Positions 41,428 through 49,891 of a DNA stretch of 64,000 bases are shown in pieces. Each line of letters starts with the position of its first letter. Position 1 is the stretch's first letter. The notes beneath the pieces are model-generated. The model saw only the letters and a program-made list of their open reading frames with translations, was not told the origin of the DNA and did not search any database. Where the stretch lies: contig JBKPDF010000008.1 of assembly GCA_046727735.1 (NCBI GenBank), forward strand, positions 71,218 to 135,217, written 5' to 3'. Source of the DNA: AP-16 sp046727735 (GTDB lineage Bacteria; Pseudomonadota; Alphaproteobacteria; Rhizobiales; Xanthobacteraceae). The position numbers and the translations under genes are program-made.

Positions 41428-43104
41428 GTGCCCGTCATGACCGGAAAGCGCGCCTTGCTCGAATTGCTGAAACAGGAGGGCGTCGAGATCCTGTTCGGCA
41501 ATCCGGGAACGACCGAGCTGCCGCTGATGGACGCGCTCGCGGCCGAGAACGAGCTGCGCTACGTGCTCGCGCTCCAGGAGGCGGCGGTCGTCGCCATGGC
41601 CGACGGCTATGCCCAGGCTTCCGGCAAGCTCACGGTCGTCAACCTGCACATCGCGCCCGGCTTGGGCAACGGCATGGGCATGCTCTACGACGCCCAGAAG
41701 GCGGGCGCGCCGATTCTCGTGACAGCCGGCCAGCACGATCAGGGCTTCGATGTCACCGAGCCGATCCTGTGGGCCGATCTGCCGCGGCTGGCGCGGCCGC
41801 TGGTCAAATGGTCGACCGAGGTGCATCGCCTGCCCGACCTGCCGCGCATCGTGCATCGCGCGGCAAAAACCGCGCTCGCGCCGCCGACCGGCCCCGTGTT
41901 TCTGTCGCTGCCGGGCGACATCCTCAACGCCGAAGCGGAGCTCGAGCTTTCCGCCCCGACCCGGATCGCGCCGCGGCTGCGCGGCGACCGCGCGGCGATC
42001 GAGGCGGCGGCCGTGCTTCTGGCGCAAGCCGAGCGGCCGTTGCTCATTGCGGGCGACGCGGTCGCGCAGAGCCGCGCCCACGCCGAGCTCGTCGAGCTGG
42101 CGGAGCTCCTCGGTGCGCCGGTATTCGCCGAGGGCATCGCCAACACCGCGTCGTTTCCGGCCTCGCATCCGCTGTTCAAGGGCGCGATGGTGCGCATGGC
42201 GCCGTGGGTGCGGAACGCGCTCGAGGAGCACGACGTGCTGTTCTCGGTCGGCGGCGATCTCTTCACGTTGTCGCTCCCCTCGCCGGTCGAGCCGGTGCCG
42301 GAGAAGCTCAAGATCGTCCATCTCGACGTCGATCCGTGGGAGCTCGGCAAGAACCATCCGGCCGAGGTCGCGATCCTCGGCGATCCGAAGGCGAGCCTGC
42401 CGGAAATCAGTGTCGCCGTGCGCGAGCGCATGACGAGCGGCGCGCGGATGCGGGCGCGGGAGCGTCTCGATGCGGCCGCGCGAGCGATTGCCGTAGCGCG
42501 CGAGGACCTCAGGGCCAAGGCGCGCGATGCATCGGACCGCCGGCCGGTCGAGGCGACCGCACTGCTCCATGCGATCGGCGAGATGCTGCCGCGCGACGCG
42601 ATCGTCATCGACGAGGCGATCTCGTCGAACCGCGGCATGCGCGAGCTCATCCGCAGTGACGACGAGCAGAGCTTTTTCGGCTTGCGCGGCGGCGGCATCG
42701 GCTGGGGCCTGCCGGCCGCAATCGGTGTGAAGCTCGCGCTGCCGGATCGGCCGGTGGTCGGGCTGATCGGCGACGGCAGCGCCATGTACACCTGCCAGGC
42801 GCTGTGGACCGCGGCGCATGAGCGCATCGGCGCGATTTTCGTGATCCTCAACAACAGCTCCTACCGCATCCTCAAGCAGCGCGTGCACGCATTGCGCGGA
42901 CACGCGGCGCAGAGCGATATCTATGTCGGCATGGAGCTCACCGATCCGGCGATCGATTTCGTGACGCTCGCGCGCGCCCTCGGGGTTGCGGCCGAACGTG
43001 CGCACACCGTCGCCGACGCGACCGATCTCCTCGGTCGGGCGCTCGCCGACGGCGCGCCCATGCTGATCGAGGTGATGCTCGACCGCGCCTTCAAGCCGGT
43101 ATGA
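41428..43104 (+). CDS. ThDP-dependent decarboxylase, benzoylformate decarboxylase-like
   Basis: About 558 residues in the PYR-central-PP order of ThDP enzymes. The cofactor glutamate is in LQEAAVVAMADGYAQ (about residue 53); the diphosphate motif is GDGSAMYTCQALWTAA...NN. FGNPGTTELPLM and VNLHIAPGLGNGMG match benzoylformate decarboxylase, including its His70. The second catalytic histidine (His281 of the Pseudomonas enzyme) has no counterpart in LFSVGGDLFTLSLPSP. The reaction may therefore differ. GGAG seven bases before GTG 41428 supports that start over ATG 41437. Confidence 0.82.
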   Translation: MPVMTGKRALLELLKQEGVEILFGNPGTTELPLMDALAAENELRYVLALQEAAVVAMADGYAQASGKLTVVNLHIAPGLGNGMGMLYDAQKAGAPILVTAGQHDQGFDVTEPILWADLPRLARPLVKWSTEVHRLPDLPRIVHRAAKTALAPPTGPVFLSLPGDILNAEAELELSAPTRIAPRLRGDRAAIEAAAVLLAQAERPLLIAGDAVAQSRAHAELVELAELLGAPVFAEGIANTASFPASHPLFKGAMVRMAPWVRNALEEHDVLFSVGGDLFTLSLPSPVEPVPEKLKIVHLDVDPWELGKNHPAEVAILGDPKASLPEISVAVRERMTSGARMRARERLDAAARAIAVAREDLRAKARDASDRRPVEATALLHAIGEMLPRDAIVIDEAISSNRGMRELIRSDDEQSFFGLRGGGIGWGLPAAIGVKLALPDRPVVGLIGDGSAMYTCQALWTAAHERIGAIFVILNNSSYRILKQRVHALRGHAAQSDIYVGMELTDPAIDFVTLARALGVAAERAHTVADATDLLGRALADGAPMLIEVMLDRAFKPV

Positions 43105-43120
43105 GTTATCCTCGCGGCCG

Positions 43121-43252
43121 GTCGTTCCGGCCGAGCGCGACGCGCGAGAGCCGGAACCCATGAACACATTCGTCTGTACAGCTCGACAGCTCGCTAGACC
43201 GTGTTCATGGATCCCGGCTCTCGCTCGCTGTGATCGCTCGACCGGGATGACG
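43121..43252. repeat. Interspersed palindromic repeat
   Basis: Left arm gtcgttccggccgagcg and right arm cgctcgaccgggatgac, with inner gagagccggaacccatgaac/gttcatggatcccggctctc. Same family as the repeats at 2853 and 5434. It fills the gap between the decarboxylase and an acyl-CoA dehydrogenase. Confidence 0.8.
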
Positions 43253-43314
43253 GCTTACGATGCCCGTTTCCGCTTGTTCCGCTCTATGGGAAGATGCGCA
43301 GAACCACCGGAGTA

Positions 43315-44487
43315 ATGCCCATCGATTTCGCGCTTTCCCAGGATCAGGAGGCGGTGCGCGAGGCGATCGCGAAAATCTGCGCGCGCTTCGACGAGGACTA
43401 TTGGCTCGAGCGCGACCGCGAAGGCGGCTTCCCCCACGATTTCCACCAAGCGCTCGCGGCGGGCGGCTGGCTCGGCATCGCCATGCCGGAAACCTACGGC
43501 GGCTCGGGGCTCGGTATCACCGAAGCCGCCCTCATGATGCAGACGATTGCGGAATCCGGCGCCGGCATGGCGGGCGCTTCCGCCGTGCACATGAACATTT
43601 TCGGGCTCAATCCCGTGGTCGTGTTCGGCACCGATGCACAGAAGCGCCGCATGCTGCCGCCGCTGATCGCCGGCCAGGAGAAGGCCTGCTTCGCGGTGAC
43701 CGAGCCCAACACCGGTCTCGACACGACGAAGCTCAAGACCCGCGCCGTGCGGCGCGGCGAGCGCTACGTCGTCGACGGCGCCAAGGTGTGGATCTCGACC
43801 GCGCAGGTAGCCGACAAGATGCTGTTGCTCGCGCGCACGACGCTGCTCGAAGAAGTGCAAGAGCCGACCGAAGGCCTGAGCTTGTTCTATACCGATTTCG
43901 ACCGACGCCGCATCGAGGTGCGCGAAATCGAGAAGATGGGCCGCAAGGCCGTCGATTCCAATCAGCTGTTCATCGATGGCCTCGAAGTGCCCGCCGAGGA
44001 CCGCATCGGCGAGGAGGGCCAGGGCTTCCGGTTGATCCTTCACGGGCTCAACCCGGAGCGCATCCTGATCGCCGCGGAGGCGGTCGGGCTCGGGCGCGCG
44101 GCGCTGCGGCGCGCGACCGCGTATGCGAAGGAGCGGATCGTGTTCGGCCGCCCGATCGGACAGAACCAGGCGATCCAACATCCGCTCGCCGAATGCTGGA
44201 TCGAGCTCGAAGCCGCGCAACTGATGGTGCTCTCGGCCGCCTGGCAGTACGACAAGGGTCTGCCCTGCGGGCCTGCCGCGAACGCCGCGAAATATCTCGC
44301 CGCCGAAACCGGGTTCAAAACCTGCGAGACCGCGGTGATGACACTCGGCGGCTACGGCTACGCCAAGGAATATCACGTCGAGCGCTACATGCGCGAAATC
44401 CTGATCCCGCGCATCGCGCCGGTCAGCCCGCAGCTGATCCTATGCTTCATCGCCGAAAAGGTGCTCGGATTGCCGAAGTCGTATTGA
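43315..44487 (+). CDS. Acyl-CoA dehydrogenase family protein
   Basis: A 390-residue flavoprotein with the N-terminal, beta and C-terminal ACAD domains: FAVTEPNTGLDTTKLKTRAV (FAD/substrate strand), YAKERIVFGRPIGQNQAIQH and TLGGYGYAKEYHVERYMRE. The usual (Y)EGT segment that carries the catalytic glutamate in many ACADs is RIAPVSPQL (residues 366-374), so the base is missing or elsewhere. CGGAGTA precedes ATG 43315. Confidence 0.88.
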   Translation: MPIDFALSQDQEAVREAIAKICARFDEDYWLERDREGGFPHDFHQALAAGGWLGIAMPETYGGSGLGITEAALMMQTIAESGAGMAGASAVHMNIFGLNPVVVFGTDAQKRRMLPPLIAGQEKACFAVTEPNTGLDTTKLKTRAVRRGERYVVDGAKVWISTAQVADKMLLLARTTLLEEVQEPTEGLSLFYTDFDRRRIEVREIEKMGRKAVDSNQLFIDGLEVPAEDRIGEEGQGFRLILHGLNPERILIAAEAVGLGRAALRRATAYAKERIVFGRPIGQNQAIQHPLAECWIELEAAQLMVLSAAWQYDKGLPCGPAANAAKYLAAETGFKTCETAVMTLGGYGYAKEYHVERYMREILIPRIAPVSPQLILCFIAEKVLGLPKSY

Positions 44488-44585
44488 GCACCGCGGTGCA
44501 TGCCGCAGGCGGGCGGCATGCGTCCCGAGCGCGCCGGCGCGCCGCGCAGGCCTCTGTGATTGGATGCATCGAGCAAAGGAGAAGG

Positions 44586-44726
44586 ATGAAAAAAACTAAG
44601 AATCGGGGTTACGAGCTGAGCAGTGGCAATGTGTTTGCTGACCTCGGCTTCAAAGATTCCGAGCAGGAACTGCTCTTCCTCGTCCTGATCGCGGGCGCGG
44701 TTGCGATCCGCCGGGCCGCCGAATGA
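44586..44726 (+). pseudogene. Truncated HigA-type (XRE family) antitoxin
   Basis: A 46-residue ORF. It opens KKTKNRGYELSSGNVFADLG, the conserved N-terminus of HigA-like antitoxins, and continues FKDSEQELL. The helix-turn-helix that should follow is absent. Instead there is a short hydrophobic tail (FLVLIAGAVAIRRAAE) and a stop overlapping the next gene's ATG. AAAGGAGAAGG precedes the start. No toxin gene is adjacent. This looks like a remnant of a toxin-antitoxin module. Confidence 0.6.
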
Positions 44727-46150
44727 CCGCGCCCGCGCAGCAGCACGCGGTCGCGCCCAATCTCGCCGCGCGGGCGCTCTCGAAACTTTGGCGCGAATTC
44801 GGACACGATCCGGCCGCACTGGAAGCAATCGAGCTCACCGGCGCCGATCCCGTGCTGCCGTCATCGTTTGCGGTCGGCGCTGCCGCGCAGGCGAGCATCG
44901 CGGCGGCAGCGCTCGCGGCGGCCGAGCTGTGGCGGCTGCGCACCGGGCAGCGCCAGCGCGTCGCGGTCGACATGCGAGGAGCCGCAATCGAGTGCCGCAG
45001 CGAGCGCTATCTGCGCGTCGCCGGCCGGCAGGCGCCGGATCTCTGGGACAAGATCGCCGGCACCTACCGGTGCGGCGACGGGCGCTGGGTGCGGCTGCAC
45101 ACGAATTTTCCGCATCACCGCGACGGCGTGCTGAAATTGCTCGGCTGCGCCTACGACCGGGAGGCGGTCGGACGGGCATTGCAGAATTGGCGGGCGGAGG
45201 ATTTCGAGACCGCGGCCGCCGAGAACGGCTTGGTCGTGAGCGCGATGCGCTCGTTCGCCGAATGGGACGCGCATCCCCAGAGCCGCGCGGTGGCCGGTCT
45301 CCCGGTGTTTTCGATCGAGCGGATCGGCGATGCGCCGGCCGAGCCGCTGCCGCAGGCTGGCTCGCGTCCTCTGTCCGGCGTCCGGGTGCTCGATCTCACC
45401 CGCATCATCGCGGGCCCGGTCTGCGGACGCGCCCTCGCCGCGCACGGCGCCGACGTGTTGCTCGTCACCTCCCCGCACCTGCCCTTTGTCGAGCAGCTCG
45501 TGATCGACACCGGGCGCGGAAAATTATCGACGCACATCGATTTGCGCGATGCCGCCGGCCGCGAAACCCTCGGCTCGCTCCTGCGCAGCGCCGACGCGTT
45601 CGTCCAGGGCTATCGGCCCGGCGGCCTCGCCGCGCTCGGCTTCGGGCCGCAGGCGGCAGCGCGGATCCGGCCGGGCATCGTCTACGTGTCGCTCTCGGCC
45701 TACGGCCACGAAGGGCCTTGGCGCGCGCGGCGCGGCTACGATTCGCTCGTGCAGACCGCAAGCGGCTTCAACCACGCCGAGGCGCAGGCGGCCGGCAGCG
45801 ACAAGCCGCATCCGCTGCCGATGCAGGTGCTCGACCACGCGACCGGGTATTTCATGGCGTTCGGCGCCATGACGGCGCTCGCCCGGCGGATGCGGCAGGG
45901 CGGCAGCTGGCACGTGCGCGTCTCGCTGGCGCAGACCGGCTATTGGGTGCGCAATCTCGGACGCGTCGAGAACGGCCTTGCCTCTCCCGATCCGAAATTC
46001 GACGACGTGCGCGATCTCCTGGACGAAGCGGATTCCGGATTCGGCCGACTGACGTTTGTCTCCCACGCGGCGAAGCTGTCGGAGACGCCGGCGCATTGGT
46101 CCCGCCCCTCGGTGCCGCTCGGCACCGGCCCGCCCGCCTGGCCGACCTAG
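44723..46150 (+). CDS. CaiB/BaiF family III CoA-transferase-like protein with tandem partial domains
   Basis: A 475-residue protein. The family N-terminal motif LSGVRVLDLTRIIAGPVCGR starts only at residue 218. It is preceded by about 200 residues that resemble the later part of a CoA-transferase (GQRQRVAVDMRGAAIEC at 75-91). A second copy of that segment, GGSWHVRVSLAQTGYW, lies at 393-408. The catalytic aspartate (Asp169 in formyl-CoA transferase) aligns with G86 in the first copy and Q404 in the second. Activity as a CoA-transferase is therefore doubtful. Its ATG overlaps the stop of the antitoxin remnant. Confidence 0.8.
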   Translation: MTAPAQQHAVAPNLAARALSKLWREFGHDPAALEAIELTGADPVLPSSFAVGAAAQASIAAAALAAAELWRLRTGQRQRVAVDMRGAAIECRSERYLRVAGRQAPDLWDKIAGTYRCGDGRWVRLHTNFPHHRDGVLKLLGCAYDREAVGRALQNWRAEDFETAAAENGLVVSAMRSFAEWDAHPQSRAVAGLPVFSIERIGDAPAEPLPQAGSRPLSGVRVLDLTRIIAGPVCGRALAAHGADVLLVTSPHLPFVEQLVIDTGRGKLSTHIDLRDAAGRETLGSLLRSADAFVQGYRPGGLAALGFGPQAAARIRPGIVYVSLSAYGHEGPWRARRGYDSLVQTASGFNHAEAQAAGSDKPHPLPMQVLDHATGYFMAFGAMTALARRMRQGGSWHVRVSLAQTGYWVRNLGRVENGLASPDPKFDDVRDLLDEADSGFGRLTFVSHAAKLSETPAHWSRPSVPLGTGPPAWPT

Positions 46151-46207
46151 AACCGGCTGCTTTGCCTTTCTGGGCGCAACCGGGAATACTGGTCTTTCGC
46201 GGGCCGG

Positions 46208-46277
46208 CCGTCATCCTGAGGTGCGAGGCCCGAAGGGCCGAGCCTAAGGACGGCCGGCCTCCTCAGGGTGACGAGAC
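46208..46277. repeat. Interspersed inverted repeat
   Basis: cgtcatcctgaggtgc on the left and cctcagggtgacg on the right flank ggcccgaagggcc. It ends about 15 bases before the next acyl-CoA dehydrogenase start, so it forms part of that gene's leader. Confidence 0.75.
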
Positions 46278-46291
46278 TCGAAAATCCTTCC

Positions 46292-47404
46292 ATGAATTTC
46301 GATTTCTCCGACGATCTGAAGCTCTTGCGCGAGCAGGCGCGCAAATTCTTGGGCGAACGCTCATCGCTCAAATCGGTGCGCAAGATTCTCGAGGGCGCCG
46401 CGCCCTACGACGCGGAGCTGTGGAAGGGCGTGGCCCAGATGGGTTGGCTCGGCGCCGCGATCCCGGAAAACTACGGCGGAGCCGGGCTCGGCTACGACGG
46501 CCTTTGCGTGCTGGCCGAGGAAATGGGACATGCGCTGGCGCCGATCCCGTTCTCCTCCTCGATCTATCTCGCCAGCGAAGCGATTCTGGCGGCCGGCAGC
46601 GAAGCACAGAAACGCGCCTATCTGCCCAAGCTCGCCGCGGGCGAGCGGATCGGCACGCTGGCATTCGCGGAGGGTACCGGCAATCCCGATGCGGTGCGGG
46701 TCGGCGCGCGCGTGCAGAACGGAAAGCTGACCGGCACCAAGCTGCCGGTCCCCGACGGCGGAATCGCCGATTTCGCGGTGGTCGCGGCCGACGGCACGGG
46801 CGCGGCATCGCTCTATCTCGTCGATCTGCGCCATTCCGGGGTGGGCAAGACTGCGCTCAAGAGCCTCGACCCGACCCGCAACCAGGCGAAGCTCGTGTTC
46901 GAGGACGTTCCGGCCGAGCCGCTCGGTTCCGCCGGGCAGGCTCTCGAGCTGATCCGTTCGCTGTTCGATCGCGCGGCCGTGCTGCTCGCATTCGAGCAGG
47001 TCGGCGGTGCGCAGGCGTGCCTGGAAATGGCGCGAAGCTACGCGACCGAGCGCTATGCCTTCGGCCGCCCCATCGGATCTTTCCAGGCGATCAAGCACAA
47101 GCTCGCCGACGTTTACGTTGCAACCGAGCTTGCCCGCTCCAACGCCTATTACGGCGCGTGGGCGCTCGCGAGCGACGCCGCGGAGCTGCCGGTCGCGGCC
47201 GCGGCCGCGCGCGTATCGGCAACCGATGCCTTCCATCTCGCATCCAAGGAGAACATCCAGACCCATGGCGGGATCGGGTTCACCTGGGAGGCCGATTGCC
47301 ACCTCTATTACCGGCGCTCGAAATTGCTGGCGACCGCTGTCGGCACCGCGCCTTACTGGAAGGACCGGCTGATCTCCGAGCTCGAACGGCGCAACGCGCC
47401 CTGA
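46292..47404 (+). CDS. Acyl-CoA dehydrogenase, probable subunit of a heteromeric enzyme
   Basis: A 370-residue ACAD. The N-terminus (MNFDFSDDLKLLREQARKFL), MGWLGAAIPENYGGAGLGYD, YATERYAFGRPIGSFQAIKHK and IQTHGGIGFTWEADCHLYYRR are typical. The glutamate in GFTWE is the candidate base. ATG 46292 restores the family start. The gene is followed after 12 bases by a second ACAD, the arrangement seen for alpha2-beta2 heterotetrameric dehydrogenases. Confidence 0.9.
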   Translation: MNFDFSDDLKLLREQARKFLGERSSLKSVRKILEGAAPYDAELWKGVAQMGWLGAAIPENYGGAGLGYDGLCVLAEEMGHALAPIPFSSSIYLASEAILAAGSEAQKRAYLPKLAAGERIGTLAFAEGTGNPDAVRVGARVQNGKLTGTKLPVPDGGIADFAVVAADGTGAASLYLVDLRHSGVGKTALKSLDPTRNQAKLVFEDVPAEPLGSAGQALELIRSLFDRAAVLLAFEQVGGAQACLEMARSYATERYAFGRPIGSFQAIKHKLADVYVATELARSNAYYGAWALASDAAELPVAAAAARVSATDAFHLASKENIQTHGGIGFTWEADCHLYYRRSKLLATAVGTAPYWKDRLISELERRNAP

Positions 47405-47416
47405 AGGGAACCGCGC

Positions 47417-48661
47417 ATGGATTTCGAAGACACCCCGGAAGAAGCCGCGTTCCGCGCCGAGGCGCGCGCGTTCCTCGACAAGAACGCCGAGCGCAAGACC
47501 GACGCCAAGAGCTTTCATCGCGGCCGCTACATCCCCGAGCACAACATCCCGGAGACGATCGGTGCCGCGAAGGCCTGGCAAGCCAAGAAGGCGGACGCGG
47601 GGTTTGCCGGCATCACCTGGCCCAAGCAATGGGGCGGCCGCGGCGGCACGCCGATCCAGCAGGTGATCTACGACCAGGAAGAGCAGAATTACGTCGTACC
47701 GCGCGGCGTCTTCGAGATCGGGCTCGGCATGTGCATCCCGGTGCTGATGGTCTACGGCAAGCCCGGGCATCTCGAGCGTCACGTGCGCCCCGCCCTGCGC
47801 GGCGAAGAAATCTGGTGCCAGCTGTTCTCGGAGCCTGCCGCCGGCTCGGATCTAGCGGGCCTGCGTACCCGCGCGGTCAGCGACGGCGACGACTGGATCG
47901 TGAACGGGCAGAAGATCTGGACCTCCGGCGCGCATTTCTCCGATTTCGGCATTCTGGTCACGCGCACGGATCCCAATGTGCCGAAGCACGCCGGCCTCAC
48001 GTTCTTCTTCGTGGACATGAAATCGCCCGGCATCGAGGTGCGCCGCATCAAGCAGATTTCCGGCGGCTCGAATTTCAACGAGGTGTTCTTTACCGACGTG
48101 CGCGTGCCCGACAGCCAGCGGCTCGGCAAAGTCGGGGAAGGCTGGAAGGTCTCGATCACCACGTTGATGACCGAGCGGCTCGCGGTCGGTGACGCGCCGG
48201 GGCCGGATTTCGCCGATATCTTCGCGCTGGCGCGCGCGCTCGAGCTCGACGAGGGGCCGGCGCTCCGCAACCCGGCCGTCCGCGACAAGCTCGCCGACTG
48301 GTACGTGAAGACCCAAGGCCTCAAGTACACGAAATTCCGCACCATGACGGCGCTCTCGCGCGGACAGACGCCGGGCCCGGAGGCCTCGATCGCCAAGCTG
48401 GTGAGCGCCAGCAAGCTCCAGGACATAGCCTCCTACGGCATCGATCTCCTCGGCATGTCCGGCTCGGTGATGGATCCGGAACTCGCGCCGATGCAAGCCT
48501 GGTTCCAGGAGGCGCTGCTCTATGCTCCGGGCATGCGCATTGCCGGCGGCAGCGACGAGATCTTGCGCAACATCATTGCCGAACGGGTCTTGGGCCTCCC
48601 GTCCGATATCCGGGTCGACAAGGACGTGCCGTTCAATCAGCTCAGGACGGGCAAGCGCTGA
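47417..48661 (+). CDS. Acyl-CoA dehydrogenase, partner subunit
   Basis: A 414-residue ACAD. It has WPKQWGGRGGTPIQQVIYDQE, LFSEPAAGSDLAGLRTRAVSDG for FAD contact and KIWTSGAHFSDFGILVTRTD. The C-terminal IAGGSDEILRNIIAERVLGLP (about residues 375-395) carries Gly where a catalytic Glu may sit. This suits a FAD-holding partner without its own base. It likely forms a complex with the product of the gene just upstream. Confidence 0.9.
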   Translation: MDFEDTPEEAAFRAEARAFLDKNAERKTDAKSFHRGRYIPEHNIPETIGAAKAWQAKKADAGFAGITWPKQWGGRGGTPIQQVIYDQEEQNYVVPRGVFEIGLGMCIPVLMVYGKPGHLERHVRPALRGEEIWCQLFSEPAAGSDLAGLRTRAVSDGDDWIVNGQKIWTSGAHFSDFGILVTRTDPNVPKHAGLTFFFVDMKSPGIEVRRIKQISGGSNFNEVFFTDVRVPDSQRLGKVGEGWKVSITTLMTERLAVGDAPGPDFADIFALARALELDEGPALRNPAVRDKLADWYVKTQGLKYTKFRTMTALSRGQTPGPEASIAKLVSASKLQDIASYGIDLLGMSGSVMDPELAPMQAWFQEALLYAPGMRIAGGSDEILRNIIAERVLGLPSDIRVDKDVPFNQLRTGKR

Positions 48662-48691
48662 CAGCGCGCGATCGGCCGCGAAGGAGAACGC

Positions 48692-49393
48692 ATGCGACGG
48701 GCGAAAGTGGGGGCCGCTTTGTTCTTGCTCGCGATCGGGGCGCCGGAATGCTTCGCGCCGGTCGAAGCTTCGGCCGATAATTTGCACCAGAAATTCGGGC
48801 CGACCTGGAGCTGCAGCAAGCTCGGCTCGGTCGAATACAGCCTCTACCGCGCGTGCAAGATCTGCGAAGACAATTGCCAGGATTTCTTCGGCGACAGTGA
48901 GAAGACCGGGCATTGCGTGCCGAGAGAGGGCGCCGCGGGCAGTTGTCCAACATCGGCCGCGGCGGCTCCGCCGCCGCCCCAGACCACGCCGATCGCAGTC
49001 GGGATCGACCCGCCCTCCCGGTCGCCGACGCAGGACCCCGCCTATTTCGAGTTCAAGGTGTGCAACCGCTCCGGGCGCACGGCGAGCGTCGCCGTCGAGC
49101 ATCACGTCTCGCCGACCGACCAGAATTTCGTCGTTCGCGGCTGGTGGACGGTTCCGGCGGGCGAATGCCAGGCGATCGGCAATTTCCCCAAAGGCTGGTT
49201 CTATTACTATGCGGCGGAATACGGCACCGACGCGTTCGAATGGGCCGGCAACGATGCGAAGGTGTGCATCAGCCGGATTGGTCAGGTCGAGCGGATGCAC
49301 ACCAAGACCACGATCTGCAGCGGCAAATATATGCGCGGGTTCCACTCGGCGCAGATCGATTACCCGAGCGTCACCTGGAATCTGGACCCCTGA
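48692..49393 (+). CDS. DUF1036-domain exported protein
   Basis: A 233-residue protein with a signal peptide (VGAALFLLAIGAPECFA). It has a Cys-rich N-terminal segment (WSCSKLGSVEYSLYRACKICEDNC, described by position about 40-62), a Pro-rich linker and a DUF1036 domain. That domain has FKVCNRSGRTASVAV, WWTVPAGECQAIG and FYYYAAEYG. The domain's function is unknown. AAGGAG precedes ATG 48692. Two more small exported proteins follow. Confidence 0.78.
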   Translation: MRRAKVGAALFLLAIGAPECFAPVEASADNLHQKFGPTWSCSKLGSVEYSLYRACKICEDNCQDFFGDSEKTGHCVPREGAAGSCPTSAAAAPPPPQTTPIAVGIDPPSRSPTQDPAYFEFKVCNRSGRTASVAVEHHVSPTDQNFVVRGWWTVPAGECQAIGNFPKGWFYYYAAEYGTDAFEWAGNDAKVCISRIGQVERMHTKTTICSGKYMRGFHSAQIDYPSVTWNLDP

Positions 49394-49467
49394 GCTTGGC
49401 GAACCGGACCGCCGACGGGTGGCGACTCAGAACTACGTGGAAGAGTTCGACCGTGGAGAACGCACCC

Positions 49468-49857
49468 ATGCCGCACACTGGCTTGCGTCTAGGCCTCTCG
49501 GCATTTGCCGGCATCCTTTTGAGCTGCACACTGGCATTCGGGCAGGCCCAGCCTCCTTCGGAAGCGCCGCCAGCCCAAGCTTCACCCGCGCCGCCGCCGT
49601 CCCCCGAACCGGCTCCCGGTGCACCCGCCCCGACCGAGAAGAAGACGCTGACGCTGACTACCGGGTCCACCATGACGAAATGGAAATGGCAGGAAGTGAA
49701 AGCGAAATGGGCGCGCGAGAAGAGCAAATGGGCCGATTGCCGATCGCAAGCCAAGGAACAGAAGCTTCACGCGCCCAAGAGCTGGCACTTCATGGCGGAT
49801 TGCATGATCAAAGTCGCGCACCCGCAGCCGCCGGCACCCGAGAAGACAGCTCGTTGA
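49468..49857 (+). CDS. Small exported protein with PsiF-like C-terminus
   Basis: A 129-residue protein. A signal peptide (LGLSAFAGILLSCTLAFGQAQ) and Pro/Ala linker precede a basic helical domain, WQEVKAKWAREKSKWADC then RSQAKEQKLHAP and FMADCMIK. The Cys-x17-18-Cys spacing with KL and FM recalls PsiF repeats. GGAGAA lies before ATG 49468. Function unknown. Confidence 0.6.
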   Translation: MPHTGLRLGLSAFAGILLSCTLAFGQAQPPSEAPPAQASPAPPPSPEPAPGAPAPTEKKTLTLTTGSTMTKWKWQEVKAKWAREKSKWADCRSQAKEQKLHAPKSWHFMADCMIKVAHPQPPAPEKTAR

Positions 49858-49891
49858 TCCGGAATCGACCCATGGGCGGAATTGCAGCTTG

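Noticed and set aside
40558..43167. An 869-codon open frame on the minus strand
   Set aside because: It lies antisense to PaiB-like and ThDP decarboxylase genes, has Arg/His-rich composition without any domain, and is explained by GC-rich codon bias.
44701..48192. A 1163-codon plus-strand open frame
   Set aside because: It overlaps the CoA-transferase and two acyl-CoA dehydrogenase genes in another phase and has a typical Arg/Ala-rich shadow composition.
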